A DNA stretch of 64,000 nucleotides from assembly GCA_019914945.1 (NCBI GenBank), contig CM034104.1:808501-872500 (forward strand). Direction: 5' to 3'. Origin of the DNA: Typha latifolia (lineage: Eukaryota; Streptophyta; Magnoliopsida; Poales; Typhaceae). Shown piece by piece: positions 49,458 to 60,598 of this stretch (position 1 is the first letter of the stretch; each line of letters begins with the position of its first letter). The notes under the pieces were generated by a model. It ran no database searches. It saw only the letters and a program-made list of their open reading frames with translations, and was not told the DNA's origin. The position numbers and the translations under genes are program-made.

Positions 49458-52374
49458 ATGACGTACCGTACTCCGATGGCGATGAGCACGAGATACCTCG
49501 TCGTCAATGGCGTCCCTAGGGGAGGCGAAGTCCCTCCCATCTCAACCTTCCTCGAATCCGTCTCCGGTAACCTCACCTCCCTAATCCCGAAGCAAAATAA
49601 ACCAAAATTTTTCACTAATTTCGCTTCCTCAGGTGCGTACACCACGACTCGAACCGACGTTAACGCGACCCTCCTCCTCTTCTGGGACCGCCACCTCAGC
49701 CGCCTTTCCGACTCGGTCCGACTCCTCGCGGGTTCCCGGCCCGATCTGCTCGGACTGGTCCGGCCCCGAGCCGAGTTTTCGCCGGCCGTCGAGCCGTTGG
49801 TGAGCGTCTCCTTGCGGACCGGCCTGGAGCTGGCGCTCGCAAAGCGGCGGATCGCGGAGAGGGAGGACGAGTTGGCGATCACAACTCTGGTTCGAAGCCG
49901 CGAGGACGACGAGGAAGGCATCGATGTATACCTCCATTTAGGGTTCTACGTACCGCCGGTGTTCGGACTCGGTGGAGCACACTTGGCGGTGGCTGGACGC
50001 GGGAGGGATGTTGCTATGGCGAAGTATTCCGACTGGGCGCGGTGAGAGATTAGGGAATTTTTTAGCATTTTATATCTATTTTCTTCCTTTTTTATTGTTC
50101 CTTGATGATAGGATGAGGAAGGGTTTGGAAAAGATGAGGCCGCCTTTGGCGACGGAGCTCTTGTTGACGAATGATGGGAATCGGATTCTTGAAGGCAGTG
50201 TGACAAACTTCTTTGTTGTCTGTCGCAAGGCAAGTTGTGATCTCTCTCATTTCATCTTGTTATTGCTAATTATCTGTAATCATTTTGCTTATTTGTGCAG
50301 TTATTTGACTTGCAATCTTTAGGGTAGGTCTGGAACCAATTCTTCAATGAATTCAGTTAATTTCATTTGGATGTGAACTCTGCTGTTTGGAAAATATTAA
50401 ATTGAAATGAAATCTATCTAATCTTGTTGTTTTAAACTAGGTAGGAATTCATTTCGTTATGTTCGTTTTCCCGATTTTACTCAAATGCTTCAATAAATGT
50501 AACTAGATACGAGTTAGTTTTGAGATTTGAAAATGTTAACTTAAGTGGCAAATGAATTTCATATAAATCCGACCTCAAATCATTGGATTTCAGTACATTT
50601 ACTGAAATCCATCCAAACCCACTAAAATCAATTGAAATCCCATCGCACAGTGATCCCAAACAACAAATTTGGAGAAATTGGAATTTCTAAATCAATTGAA
50701 TTTCACCGATTTGAAACAGGGTTGGTTCCTGATTAATATTGATTCTTCTGAATTTGTTATTCTAGTTGAGCTTGTCTAACTTCTATGTAATATATCAAAT
50801 TTTCTTAAGTACATCTCTTGGATACTTAGTTTGATTGCCACAGATGATTACATATATCAAATTTTCTATTTAGATATGTCACAGATGATTAATCAAAGCA
50901 GAGATGAGCCTTCATCTGATCAACAGAAAAAGTGTATGCTTGAAGTGCAAACTGCTCCAATAAGTGATGGGGTCCTTCCAGGCATTATGCGTCAGCTGGT
51001 GATTGAGTAAATCCTTACGTTTTATGTTTTGTACATTGCCAAAATATTCAGTCGTGCATTGTATTTTGCTCAGTTCCTATTAATTATGTTATTCCAAACT
51101 TGTGCTAAGCTAGGGTCTGCTCTAGTATTGGAATCCCGCTTCGAGAGACTGCACCATCTTGGTCTGACCGTGATCTTTGGGAAGAGGCATTTGTAACAAG
51201 TAGATACATACAATGCTTAATTTTTTTGATGATCTGTTATTGCTCTTTTTTTCCCCTTCACTTGTATGCACATTGTAGTTTCGAGAATTGAGACAAATAA
51301 CTAGAGTAGGCAAATTCCACGTTCTGGGGGGTATTAGTATGCCTACTTTTGCAATAGGATATCAGCTTATCCATGTAGCGCTGATGAATTATACTCACCT
51401 TTTGCTGACACATGAAAGGTTTCATGCGGTATGTATGCTGACCGTGCTGACTACCAGCATGAAGCATGCTGAAGTGTTGTGCCAATATCTATCCGGCAGA
51501 TGCTGTGCATTGGCAAGTTACTTCCTGATTGGGGAAATCTATATTCACCACTTCTAGTAGAAAATCTTGCAGAAGATGTTACTTTTTTGATAGATGCGTT
51601 TGATGAATGTTAAAAAAATCCGTAAGTTGCTATTGATAGAACTTTCGTAGAGTAGAAGCAAGACTTGTTGTTTTATTGTAATTATCCTTTACTCTCTATG
51701 AAATAGGGTATCATGTCTGTTAGTTATATTTTCTTCCTTTAAGCTGCATTTCTATTGCAGGTAGCTTAAGGCTTGTTCAACATGTTGAGACCATTCAAGC
51801 TCCATCCTCATGTGAAGAGTTACACCTGCAAATGTGGAAGGAAGTATCGTGGATAATGAAGAAATTTGAGGTACACATAATTCCTAGTGCTTTAAAATTT
51901 TGAAGGGGGCTGTAATTCATTATTGAAGTACTTCTTGCATGGAAACCAGGGTGCAGGGCATGTAACCGCACAAATACAGGTTTGTCATTGTATTAGAAGT
52001 TATTTGGAAACTCAGTGTTGTGACAAAACTTTTTAACTTGTTCTCAAATAGCCTGTGTGTATTCTGGTGACATATCTAAATAGAGATCTCAAATAGCCTC
52101 TCAAAATTATATCTTGGATTGATAAACAAAAGAAAACTGTGGCTTAGAAAGCCTGATAGTGGTGTGGATTTTTAGGAGCATCCACGTATATGTGCACAAG
52201 AGAAAGCGGCTTCCGTCTTTTATGTGAATTGTAATATTGGAGGTGGATTTTCATCCACTTCAAATTATTCATTATGTTGACTAAGCTGTGTTTTTTCTTC
52301 TTTTTTCTCTCTTTCAGAGGGAAGTAACTGAGAGAGCAAGATCCAGTGGATATGAGATAAGGGACGTTTGCTGA
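49458..52374 (+). CDS. Class IV (BCAT/D-amino-acid aminotransferase fold) PLP enzyme-like protein
   Basis: Belongs to the fold-type IV PLP group that includes branched-chain and D-amino-acid aminotransferases and aminodeoxychorismate lyase; the substrate of this plant subgroup is not known to me. Exons: 49458-49566, 49633-50041, 50112-50229, 50885-51006, 51114-51199, 51761-51870, 51950-51979, 52318-52374, giving 346 residues. The start is the ATG at 49458 (MTYRTPMAMS); MAMS could also serve. The likely PLP lysine is about residue 167 in AMAKYSDWAR. ELLLTNDGNRILEGSVTNFF is the class IV signature, and GIPLRE matches the region after it. Intron 3 has a GC donor (AAG then GCAAGT). Exon 7 is 30 nt. 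The closest Arabidopsis type, from memory, is At3g54970. Confidence 0.88.
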
Positions 52375-55300
52375 ATCTGTTGATTCAGTCAAATCAAAGT
52401 TGTTTAGAAAAGGTAACTACTAGCATCAAATAACAAGATCATGTGTTCATGAGTATGTGGAAATATTTTGCTTGACCTAATTTATTGTTCCTGCATAGAT
52501 TTGATATGTTTCGACCAAATAAATGGAGTATGCAGCAACTCTTGAAAGTATGATTATATCTTGTCATATTTCTCCATGATTCTTTTAGCTCCATTTAGCC
52601 TACCATATGAGGACATGATGGTGCAACAACACAGAAGCGGGAAGGATAGCCAAAAATCTTGTAAAGTAATTGATAATTGGGAAGATGAGGTGCTATGTTT
52701 CCTTTAAGTGAAATTATCAAGTTAAAATCCTCTTTTCATGTAATTGAGCAATATATTTGATCCTTAATGTTGAATTCTGAGGAATTTTTATTGCCGCTGA
52801 GAATGTTAAATCTTATGTTTTCCTTTCATATATATCACTATCTTTCAATCTTTGAAGCAAACTATTGTAGTCTGCAACAAGTGTGAAACAATGCTTTTGC
52901 AAATACACTATTTTAATTGAATGGCAGTAGCTCTAGGCACAAGTGCGCAACCGTACAAGAAGTATGCCACAATTATCATCCCTGATGCTTGGGGATTTGA
53001 ACTCATGATCTTTATCATAAATTAAGAGGACCTAACAATTAGAGATTAAGTCAATTTATTTATTTGTTATATTCTCTCTTCATTTTCTTTTTTTACTCCT
53101 CTCTGGTGCACCCAAATAGGAGAAGACTTGCTACTTTCTTTCTTTTTATCTCTGAGGCATTTGGATGTAGTTAACTCCTAAATAAGTTGGTTACTCTCAT
53201 TTTCTAAACTTGAATAAGGTAGCTTAAATCGGTTAAAAAAATATTGTGTTTGATTGTAAACCGATTTATTAGTATCATATTTATACTTGATGTGATATTA
53301 AAAAATTAATATTAATAGATTTAAGAGATATTTTATGTCAAATGACCTAAATATCCTCTACAGTGGATGTGAGGAGAGGAAAAAAAAGAAAAAGAGAGGA
53401 GAGAGAGAAAGATTAAAATTATAGTTAATTGAAGTGATATCTTTTTAAAAGCAAAAATAGTAATTAGATTTTGTTGATAAATATAAAATAGTTGAATGAA
53501 TGGGAAGATGAGAGAGATAATTTGATTTAAGTAGGTTATTCCTAAACTCATTTTACCTTAAACTGGTGTTTGGATACAAAACTAGTTTAGGCCTCATTTG
53601 GCAAAATAGTAATTAGATTTTGTTGATAAATATAAAATAGTTGAAAGAATGGGAAGATGAGAGAGATAATTGGATTTAAGTAGGTCATTCCTAAACTTAT
53701 ATTTTACCTTAAACTGTTGTTTGGATACAAAACTAGTTTAGGTCCCATTTGGCAAAAGCAGATAAGGGGGGTTTATCTGTGATAAACTCCCATTTATCCT
53801 AGAATTCAGTGCCAATCAGATAATAAATTGTTGGGATAAAAGAACCGAATAAACGTCATTTATCCGGTTAACTTTTTCCCAAGATATTGTTGAGATAAAA
53901 AACCGTGTTACCCACTCTTTTATCCTAGATCTGAAAATGACCAATTTTCCTCTGAGTGATAAAAAAATCCCCTTCCCCCTTTCCCTTTCCTTTTTCCCCT
54001 CTCCCATTCTTTCCCTACCCATCTCCACCAAAGAAAGATCTGCAACACTGCAATTTATTGCTGGAAATGACTCCATGATTGAGTGGCAAGACGTGGTATC
54101 GATTAGGTAGAAAGATCTTAGTACCCAATAATGTTCACTGTGTTCTTTTCTTCCTTGCATTTAAATTTGCCATCTTTATCAAATTTGTTGCCAAACTTCT
54201 CAAATTGGAATTTGGGTTGAAGCATAAAAGGCCTCATATGGTGGAAGCCTGGAAGGAAATTTCTTCATGCTGACTCTTAACTTGGGTAAAGTTGGAAGTT
54301 GGGTCTTGAAGCTTAGTTGAGGAATTTTTATATCAGACTGAGGCAATTGGTGTTCTTGAAGAAAACTAGGTTGACTTAATGGGCCCAGGCAGGCATGAAA
54401 AAAGATGATACGCAATGATGCGCTTCTTCAAAAGCTAAAGGATTAACCAAACAGATAAAGTGGTAAACTTGGGTGCCTTGTGAATTGATTATTATGTACT
54501 TCTTTTCCTCTGATACATTTGATTGCAAATAAATGTTTATTTGCCGGTAGAAGTTGGTGTAGGAAGTTGCATCTTTACAGTAACATGGTACTTGTCTTGG
54601 AAATTCCCTTAGTGGAGAAAGATAAAGTGATAAACTAGGGTGGACTACCAAGTGTGCCATTCTGGTTTAGAGTTCTTATGTTAGGTGGAGAATCTTGAAG
54701 AAATGGAAAGATTATGCTGTTTAAGAAGAAACTAGTAAAACTCATTTGTTTCTTTTATCTAAACAGTGATGCAGAATGATATACATTGCTGTTCTCTCAT
54801 CAGTTTCAGATATTGATTAGACATTTGCAATTTGTAGGTATTCATGAAAAGGTAACTAGCATTGTAAGATTGTAGTTCAGTTATGTGTGATCCATCAGTC
54901 ACCCTTTTACTTGTCCAATATTGCTATTAAGCTCTTTGTGCTAAAGTGGTGGATTCTGTCTGTATGACTGTATCCATGATGCTTTCTCCAGGATGGAATG
55001 ATTACAAATTCAGCATATGAGATGCCAAAATGTAGAAGGATGATACATGCATGTTTACTTTTGCTAGACCAACAATTTTGGTATGAATTAGTTAAGTCTT
55101 TGGAATCAATGATTCAAAAATGGAGAAGAGCTATACTTAAGAAAATATATTTAGCATGACAACTAATGTTTTCTCTAACCTAAAGAACTTTTTTGGTGTC
55201 ATGACCTGCTTTGGTGTTTCTCTTCGCTGCTGTCTATGTTTTCTTCATTTAGACGTTTTTAGGAAATATAGATATATTCTCAAAAATTGAAACCTGAAAT

Positions 55301-55600
55301 CATTAAGCTTTTCCTTGGTCTAGTCTATTTGTACCAGAGAATCTTGAGGCCTCTTGAACAACATAGCTCTCGACTTCTCTTACCTCCAAACCGTCTGTCA
55401 ATACAAAGTATTTGCCGTTCCTTTCTTGTTGAATCTTTAGCTTCCATTACCATCTCTTGCAAAATTTTACCCAGTTGCAAAAACTTCATCTCTGCAGCTT
55501 TTCTTCCAAGAAAAACATGATTGCCATAAATGTGATGCATATTTAGCCTCTTTTCATATCTTTTAGATACTCTATACTAACATACTTTTAGTTTTTATAT
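52375..55600. other. AT-rich spacer with tandem duplication
   Basis: Begins with the 3' flank of the aminotransferase-like gene. A unit of about 150 bp occurs in tandem at 53451-53600 and 53601-53755. AAATCGGTT near 53227 pairs with AACCGATTT near 53260 as a local inverted repeat. A minus-strand frame at 55325-55540 has coding-like composition (KFLQLGKILQEMVMEAKDST within it) but matches nothing I know. No gene supported. Confidence 0.5.
53451..53755. repeat. Tandem duplication of a 150-bp element
   Basis: Two copies of about 150 bp, each starting near GCAAAA(A)TAGTAATTAGATT and ending near AAACTAGTTTAGG followed by CATTTGGCAAAA. A diverged relative lies at about 26432-26490, so this is a dispersed repeat, possibly a miniature transposon, though clear terminal inverted repeats were not established. 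Confidence 0.65.
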
Positions 55601-55627
55601 GGTAACAGGAGGAAAATATAACAAGCA

Positions 55628-55919
55628 AGACTCGTAGGGGGCGTTTCTTGTAGAGATGCAATGTCATACATGTCAGCTACCCTGCTGACAACCTTCATAG
55701 CTACTGATCATGCTGAAGCTCAATCTGTGAAACCAGGGGCTAGGAGAAAAATCAGGGAGAAGCTTGATAGACATTCGAGAGAAGGCAGGAGTGTCAAAAG
55801 AGAAGATAGATTTAAGTCCTGAGATCAAGGATAAGTCAGTTCCTTTGGACAACTTGATACTCCCTTTGGTTGAGGCATCTAAATTTAGTGTTCATTTCAG
55901 CTCTTCTAGTTTCCTTTGA
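55628..55919 (+). pseudogene. Frameshifted coding relic, possibly of a plastid protein
   Basis: The plus strand reads as coding from 55628 to about 55771 in one frame (AMSYMSATLLTTFIATDHAEA, then KPGARRKIREKLD). It then continues in the +1 frame from 55773 (IREKAGVSKEKIDLSPEIKD, then SVPLDNLILPLVEAS) to a stop at 55917-55919. The first part has a hydrophobic stretch ended by Ala-X-Ala, as in thylakoid lumen targeting signals. The frame break at 55772, the absence of upstream exons and the AT-rich surroundings suggest a decayed gene fragment. I do not know the parent protein. A mis-placed exon boundary is the main alternative. Confidence 0.35.
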
Positions 55920-57050
55920 TTTAATAGCAGTTTCTGCTAGCGTATACATAAGATATGTTAAAACTTTGAAACTATGATGGATTCATTGGTTTATACTTCA
56001 TGCTGGTGAGATTCTATGAATTATGGGAAGAATATATTTCGGTTGTATGCCTGAAGCATTGGATGCAGCAGACTCATTGTGATTTCAATTTCACTGATTG
56101 CCCTTCTGATGCCTAACTCTGTCATTTTTCAAACAAGATCCAAAATATTTTGAATTACTATAATTCATATGCATTCATTTTATGTTTGGATTCCTTCTGC
56201 TTGCCTTCTCATAAACGATAAATCGCCATCAACCAAAACAGGCTGATGGTGGATCTTTATTCCCGTAGTGGATTAGTCTTTCTTCTATCTAAAATTCTTA
56301 ATCGTAATTCAATTTATAAATGCTATTTATGATAATATTTATATTCTGTAAATTATAGTAAGTTAAGTCTTAAAGAAAAACTTATCCAAGAATTGTAGAA
56401 ATAATCATGAGAGAATAATATGATATTTGTATAATAAACTTACAGTTTATATTTCATTTATAAACATATTTCTCATATTTCTCAAAATAAAATTATTTAC
56501 ATTAAACTAAAAAAGCACAATACCCTTATCTCAACTATTAAAATTAAACATTATTCTTATTCCATATTTTTATTCAGACTTATCCCAGTTTTTCAACCAA
56601 ATACCAAAAAATAAATTCAGATAATTTTTTTTTATCCCAGATAAATCATAATTTTATTCAAATCTTAATTTTTTCTTATTCCTGAGATAGCAGCGATGAT
56701 CTCTTTTGTTACTCAAAAACAGGGTAAGCTCGAGCTTTATTCTTTCTAAGGCTTATGGTTGATACTTCGATTGGATTAGCTACGAGTATAAAAACTTATC
56801 CGATCTAGATGCTGATATAGATATAGATAGTATTTCATTTGAGAAAAAAAAACTCAGATAAGGATAATGGCATAGATTAAAAAAAATAAATTGGATACCG
56901 ATACCAATAACGAATTACTATTTACCGGTATACTATACATAACTAATTAGTAAAATAATTAAAAGTGACCCAAACCCGAAAACCTGTCAACCCGACCCAT
57001 TAACAATTTAACTTCACTAACCCTACTTATATGGCCATAAGTCCATGACC
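55920..57050. other. AT-rich spacer
   Basis: No gene or structured element recognised. It has low GC with several T/A-rich stretches, changing to C-rich pyrimidine sequence at about 57040. Confidence 0.5.
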
Positions 57051-57098
57051 CGTCTCCATCTCTCCTTTCACTACCTCTTCGCAGCCGCCTCCACACTT

Positions 57099-57106
57099 AA
57101 ACCCTA
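57099..57106 (+). promoter_or_regulatory. Telo-box, candidate promoter of the snoRNA array
   Basis: AAACCCTA, the plant telo-box found in promoters of ribosomal-protein and snoRNA genes, lies in a C/T-rich leader (57050-57190). About 1 kb of sequence then leads to the first snoRNA-like unit. Candidate splice sites follow: donor CCCCAG/GTATGT at 57395, and a small exon 57496-57526 between TTTTTCCAG and GTTAGT. No open frame with a proper ATG runs through it, consistent with a non-coding precursor. Confidence 0.4.
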
Positions 57107-58110
57107 CCCCTCTCCATCTCTCTCCCTCATTCTCTCCGACGACACTCCAACTCTCTTTGGTCAGTCTTCACCCGCCGGACGCCGCCTCCGTCTCATTCCG
57201 GCTAAGGAGTGGGTGTCCAATTAGTGTGACTCCCCTTGAGAAGGGCATGCATTTGCCTACAAACAATTTCATTTTAGTTAACTATCCTGTCTATTTTTGT
57301 GTTCTTTGTAGCTTCTGTTTTGGGAATACGTTCAATAATAGTATGATACATTTCATCCACGGTTCTTAACTTCTTACCATTCTCTACAGCCCCAGGTATG
57401 TTATGTTTGGGTTCTTTCATCTGTTTTCATCCTAATGGAGATTAAATTGTTATTTGGTTTATCTATATTACATCCTCTTTGGTCATTTTTTCCAGGATAA
57501 GCCTTTGTAGACATGGGACAAGGAAGGTTAGTAATTCTTGTCTTTGTATTCCTATTATGTCTCTCAAGGATTATGCCTTTTAGATTAGTTGTATTGCATT
57601 AAGATTTGATCCATACCCGATTTGTATTCGTATTTGTTTAAGATCCAATTCATATCTGATATGTGTCCATTAAAATCTACGTATCCATTTAGTTAGGATA
57701 TGGTTTTAATTTTTACTATTCATCCAACATCCGTATCCAAATTTGTATCTGAACAAAAAAATGGATCCACATGTTGATTAGAGCACTATCTGATCCGTTC
57801 CATTTTCTCCCCTATGGATAGTATGGATCTGGATCCCGATCATGTTCCTAATTCGATGTGCTCCATTAAAGCAATGCAATAGCTATTGATGCTTTGAAGC
57901 AAGAAATGCATTTTCTTCATTGTTTCATTTGATTATAAAAATATAGATTTAGATGATTACTAAGTTATGGGAAAGTTTTGAGATCTAAAAGCTGGTGGTG
58001 TGTTCTTTTGATTTTTTATATTTTTCTTCAAGTTATAATTTTTGGAGATTACCTTCGTTAGTTAGCATCGCTAACAAGAATTTGGCTTGCATAGTGACTT
58101 CACTGCATAT

Positions 58111-58248
58111 GCTTATGGACGGTCCGGTGTTGATTCGACTCTGAGACATCAGCATCAAACATAAACATAAGCTAAATATATTCGATGCTATTGTTTGATT
58201 GTCCTCAAAACCTCAAGTTTGAGGGCTTATACTTGGTGTCTTACATTG
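58111..58248 (+). ncRNA. H/ACA snoRNA-like unit A
   Basis: First of the tandem units, 138 nt. Hairpin 1 has a 7-bp basal stem GCTTATG/CATAAGC, left pocket GACGGTCC and apical stem GGTGTTGA/TCAGCATC, fully paired with G-U pairs. Hairpin 2 has the apical stem CCTCAAA/TTTGAGG and basal stem CGATGC/GGTGTC with wobble pairs, followed by ACA at 58243-58245, three bases before the end. The hinge (AAATATATTC) lacks a perfect ANANNA H box in this copy. H/ACA RNAs guide pseudouridylation together with dyskerin; the target is not established. Confidence 0.6.
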
Positions 58249-58719
58249 GTAATTGGAAATTTCGAGTATTCTTGGAATCCAATGGTACATTATGATTATT
58301 CACATGTAAGTTGTGATGCTGTTAGGGGCATTTGCATAAAAAGCTTTTTACTTTTATGCATCTCTCGTATAAATTGCACACGTTTCATTAAAAAGAAGTG
58401 TGCATTTAGTATAAAAAATGAATGTATTCAGTTTCAATAGCCCAACCTTACAATTACTAGAACATAAGGGTCTTTTTTCTGCAACATAGCCTGATGTTGT
58501 TATGCATTATCATTATAGAAACCATAGATCAATGGATGTTTCTTTATAGGAATTGTTTAGTTATGGTGAAACTTGGGATTTAGAACTTGATGTGTTCAAA
58601 TATTGATGGTTATGTTTAAAAAAATTGTTCAAGTTTTGCTTGAAGATTTGGATTATTAACTCAGATCTATAAAATTTACTTTCATAGCTATGGCTCTAGC
58701 TTACTTCACTTGCATATAT

Positions 58720-58856
58720 GCTTATGGACGGTCTGATGCTGATTTGACTCTGAGACATCAGCACCTAACATATACATAAGCTAAATATATCAGATGCTAT
58801 TGTTTGATAGTCCTCAAAACCTCAAGTTTGAGGGCTATACTTGGTGTCTTATATTG
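58720..58856 (+). ncRNA. H/ACA snoRNA-like unit B
   Basis: Same fold as unit A, 137 nt. The hinge contains ATATCA, a proper H box (ANANNA). Hairpin 2 has an 11-bp apical stem TAGTCCTCAAA/TTTGAGGGCTA including one T-G pair. The terminal box is ATA rather than ACA, a variant tolerated in some snoRNAs. Confidence 0.6.
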
Positions 58857-59139
58857 GAAATTCATTGTATTCTTGGAATTTAGTGGTACACTATGAATAT
58901 TCGCAATTAAGTCATGCTGTTATGCATTGTCATTATAGAACTATAGATGAAGGAATGTCTTTATAGGAATTGATTAGTTCCGGTGAAACTTGAGATTTAG
59001 AACTTGGTGTGTTTAAACATTGATGTTATGTTTAAAACATTGTTCAAGTTTTTTCTTGAAGATTTGGATTATTAGCTCAGATCTATAGAAAAAGTTTACT
59101 TTCATAGCGATGGCTCTAGCTTGCTTCACTTGCATATAT

Positions 59140-59276
59140 GCTTATGGACGGTCCGATGCTGATTCGACTCTGAGACATCAGCACCTAACATAAACATAAG
59201 CTAAATATATCAGATGCTATTGCTTGATAGTCCTCAAAACCTTAAGTTTAAGGTCTATACTTGGTGTCTTACATTG
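59140..59276 (+). ncRNA. H/ACA snoRNA-like unit C
   Basis: 137 nt, 420 bp after unit B. Hairpin 1 and H box ATATCA are as in unit B, with ACA at 59271-59273. In hairpin 2 the apical arm has changed to CCTTAAGTTTAAGG, which keeps a self-complementary top in a shifted register. Confidence 0.6.
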
Positions 59277-59568
59277 GAAATTCTGTGCATTCTTGGAATC
59301 CAATGGTACACTATGATTATTCACATTCAAGTTGAGATGCTGTTATGCATTATCATTACAGAACTATAGATGAACGAATGTTTCTTTATAGGAATTGATA
59401 CTAGTTCTGGTGAAACTTGAGATTTAGAACTTGGTGTGTTTAAACATTGATGGTTATGTTTAAAAACATTGGTCAAGTTTTTTCTTGAAGATTTCGATTA
59501 TCAGCTCAGATCTATAGAAAAAGTTTACTTTCATAGCTATGGCTCTAGCTTGCTTCACTTGCATATAT

Positions 59569-59705
59569 GCTTATGGACGGTCCGATGCTGATTTGACTCT
59601 GAGACATCAGCACCTAACATAAACATAAGCTAAATATATCAGATGCTATTGCTCGATAGTCCTCAAAACCTCAAGTTTAAGGGCTATACTTGGTGTCTTA
59701 CATTG
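59569..59705 (+). ncRNA. H/ACA snoRNA-like unit D
   Basis: 137 nt, 429 bp after unit C, nearly identical to unit C in hairpin 1. The H box is ATATCA and ACA is at 59700-59702. Hairpin 2 has one mismatch (TTTAAGG against CCTCAAA). Confidence 0.6.
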
Positions 59706-59767
59706 GAAATTCTGTGCATTCTTGGAATCCAATGGTACACTATGATTATTCACACCTAAGTAGAGAT

Positions 59768-59967
59768 GCTTATGGACGGTCCGATGCTGATTTGACTCTG
59801 AGACATCAGCACCTAACATAAACATAAGCTAAATATATCAGATGCTATTGCTCGATAGTCCTCAAAACCTCAAGTTTAACATAAACATAAGCTAAATATA
59901 TCAGATGCTATTGTTTGATAATCCTCAAAATCTCAAGTTTGAGGGCTATACTTGGCGTCTTACATGG
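59768..59967 (+). ncRNA. H/ACA snoRNA-like unit E, rearranged
   Basis: An intact hairpin 1 and H box begin at 59768, but hairpin 2 breaks off at CAAGTTTAAC (about 59879). A second partial copy follows at 59880-59967, starting in the right pocket of hairpin 1 (ATAAACATAAGC) and running through a complete hairpin 2 to ACA at 59962-59964. The unit is therefore a chimera left by unequal exchange. Only 199 bp separates its start from unit D, against about 420 for the others. Confidence 0.55.
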
Positions 59968-60247
59968 GAAATTCCTAGTATTCTTGAAATCCAATGGTAC
60001 AGTGATCATTCACACTTCTGTTGCGATGCTGTTATGCATTATAGAAATCATAGATGAATGAATGTTTCTTATAAGAATTGATTAGTTCTGGTGAAACTTG
60101 AGATTTAGAACTTGGTGAGTTAAAGTATTGATGGTTTTATTTAACATTGATTAAGTTTTTTTCTTGAAGATTTGGATTATTAGCTCAAATCTATAGAAGA
60201 AAATTACTTTCATAGCTGTGGCTCTAGTTTGCTTCACTTGCATAAAT

Positions 60248-60380
60248 GCATATGGACAGTCCGATGCTGATTCGACTGTCATTAGCACCTCACATTAACA
60301 TAAGCAAAATAAATCATGTCTCATTTTTTGCAGATCTTATATCTTGATATTGGAGGACGTATACTTGGTACCTTACATTA
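60248..60380 (+). ncRNA. Degenerate snoRNA-like unit F
   Basis: Hairpin 1 is recognisable (GCATATGGACAGTCCGATGC onward to CATAAGC), but the basal stem has a mismatch and the guide is changed to GACAGTC. The second half has lost the CCTCAAA stem, although TTACA remains at about 60374-60377. Probably a decayed copy. Confidence 0.4.
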
Positions 60381-60598
60381 AAAGTTCATTATAGTCGTGT
60401 AGTTATTCTCTTTTCTGTATTAGGGGATTTCCCTTGTACCCATTAGTATTTCTTTTTAGATGCATCTTGTTTCTCAAATAGGAAGGGCCAAATTTGATGC
60501 ATAATGTTGTAGGAAGTCAAATTACTCCATTAGATCATTATTAAGCAAAATGATGTAGAAGAATAAATGGAGAAAGCATCATGATCTCTCATATATAT

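Noticed and set aside
49370..49937. Minus-strand frames over the aminotransferase-like exons 1-2
   Set aside because: Low-complexity Ser/Arg composition, shadow of the coding strand.
55325..55540. 71-residue minus-strand frame with coding-like composition
   Set aside because: No recognised family, no adjoining exons and no promoter context; mentioned only in the spacer description.
57157..57369. 70-residue frame at the head of the snoRNA region
   Set aside because: Starts with TTG, no motifs, lies in leader-like pyrimidine-rich DNA.
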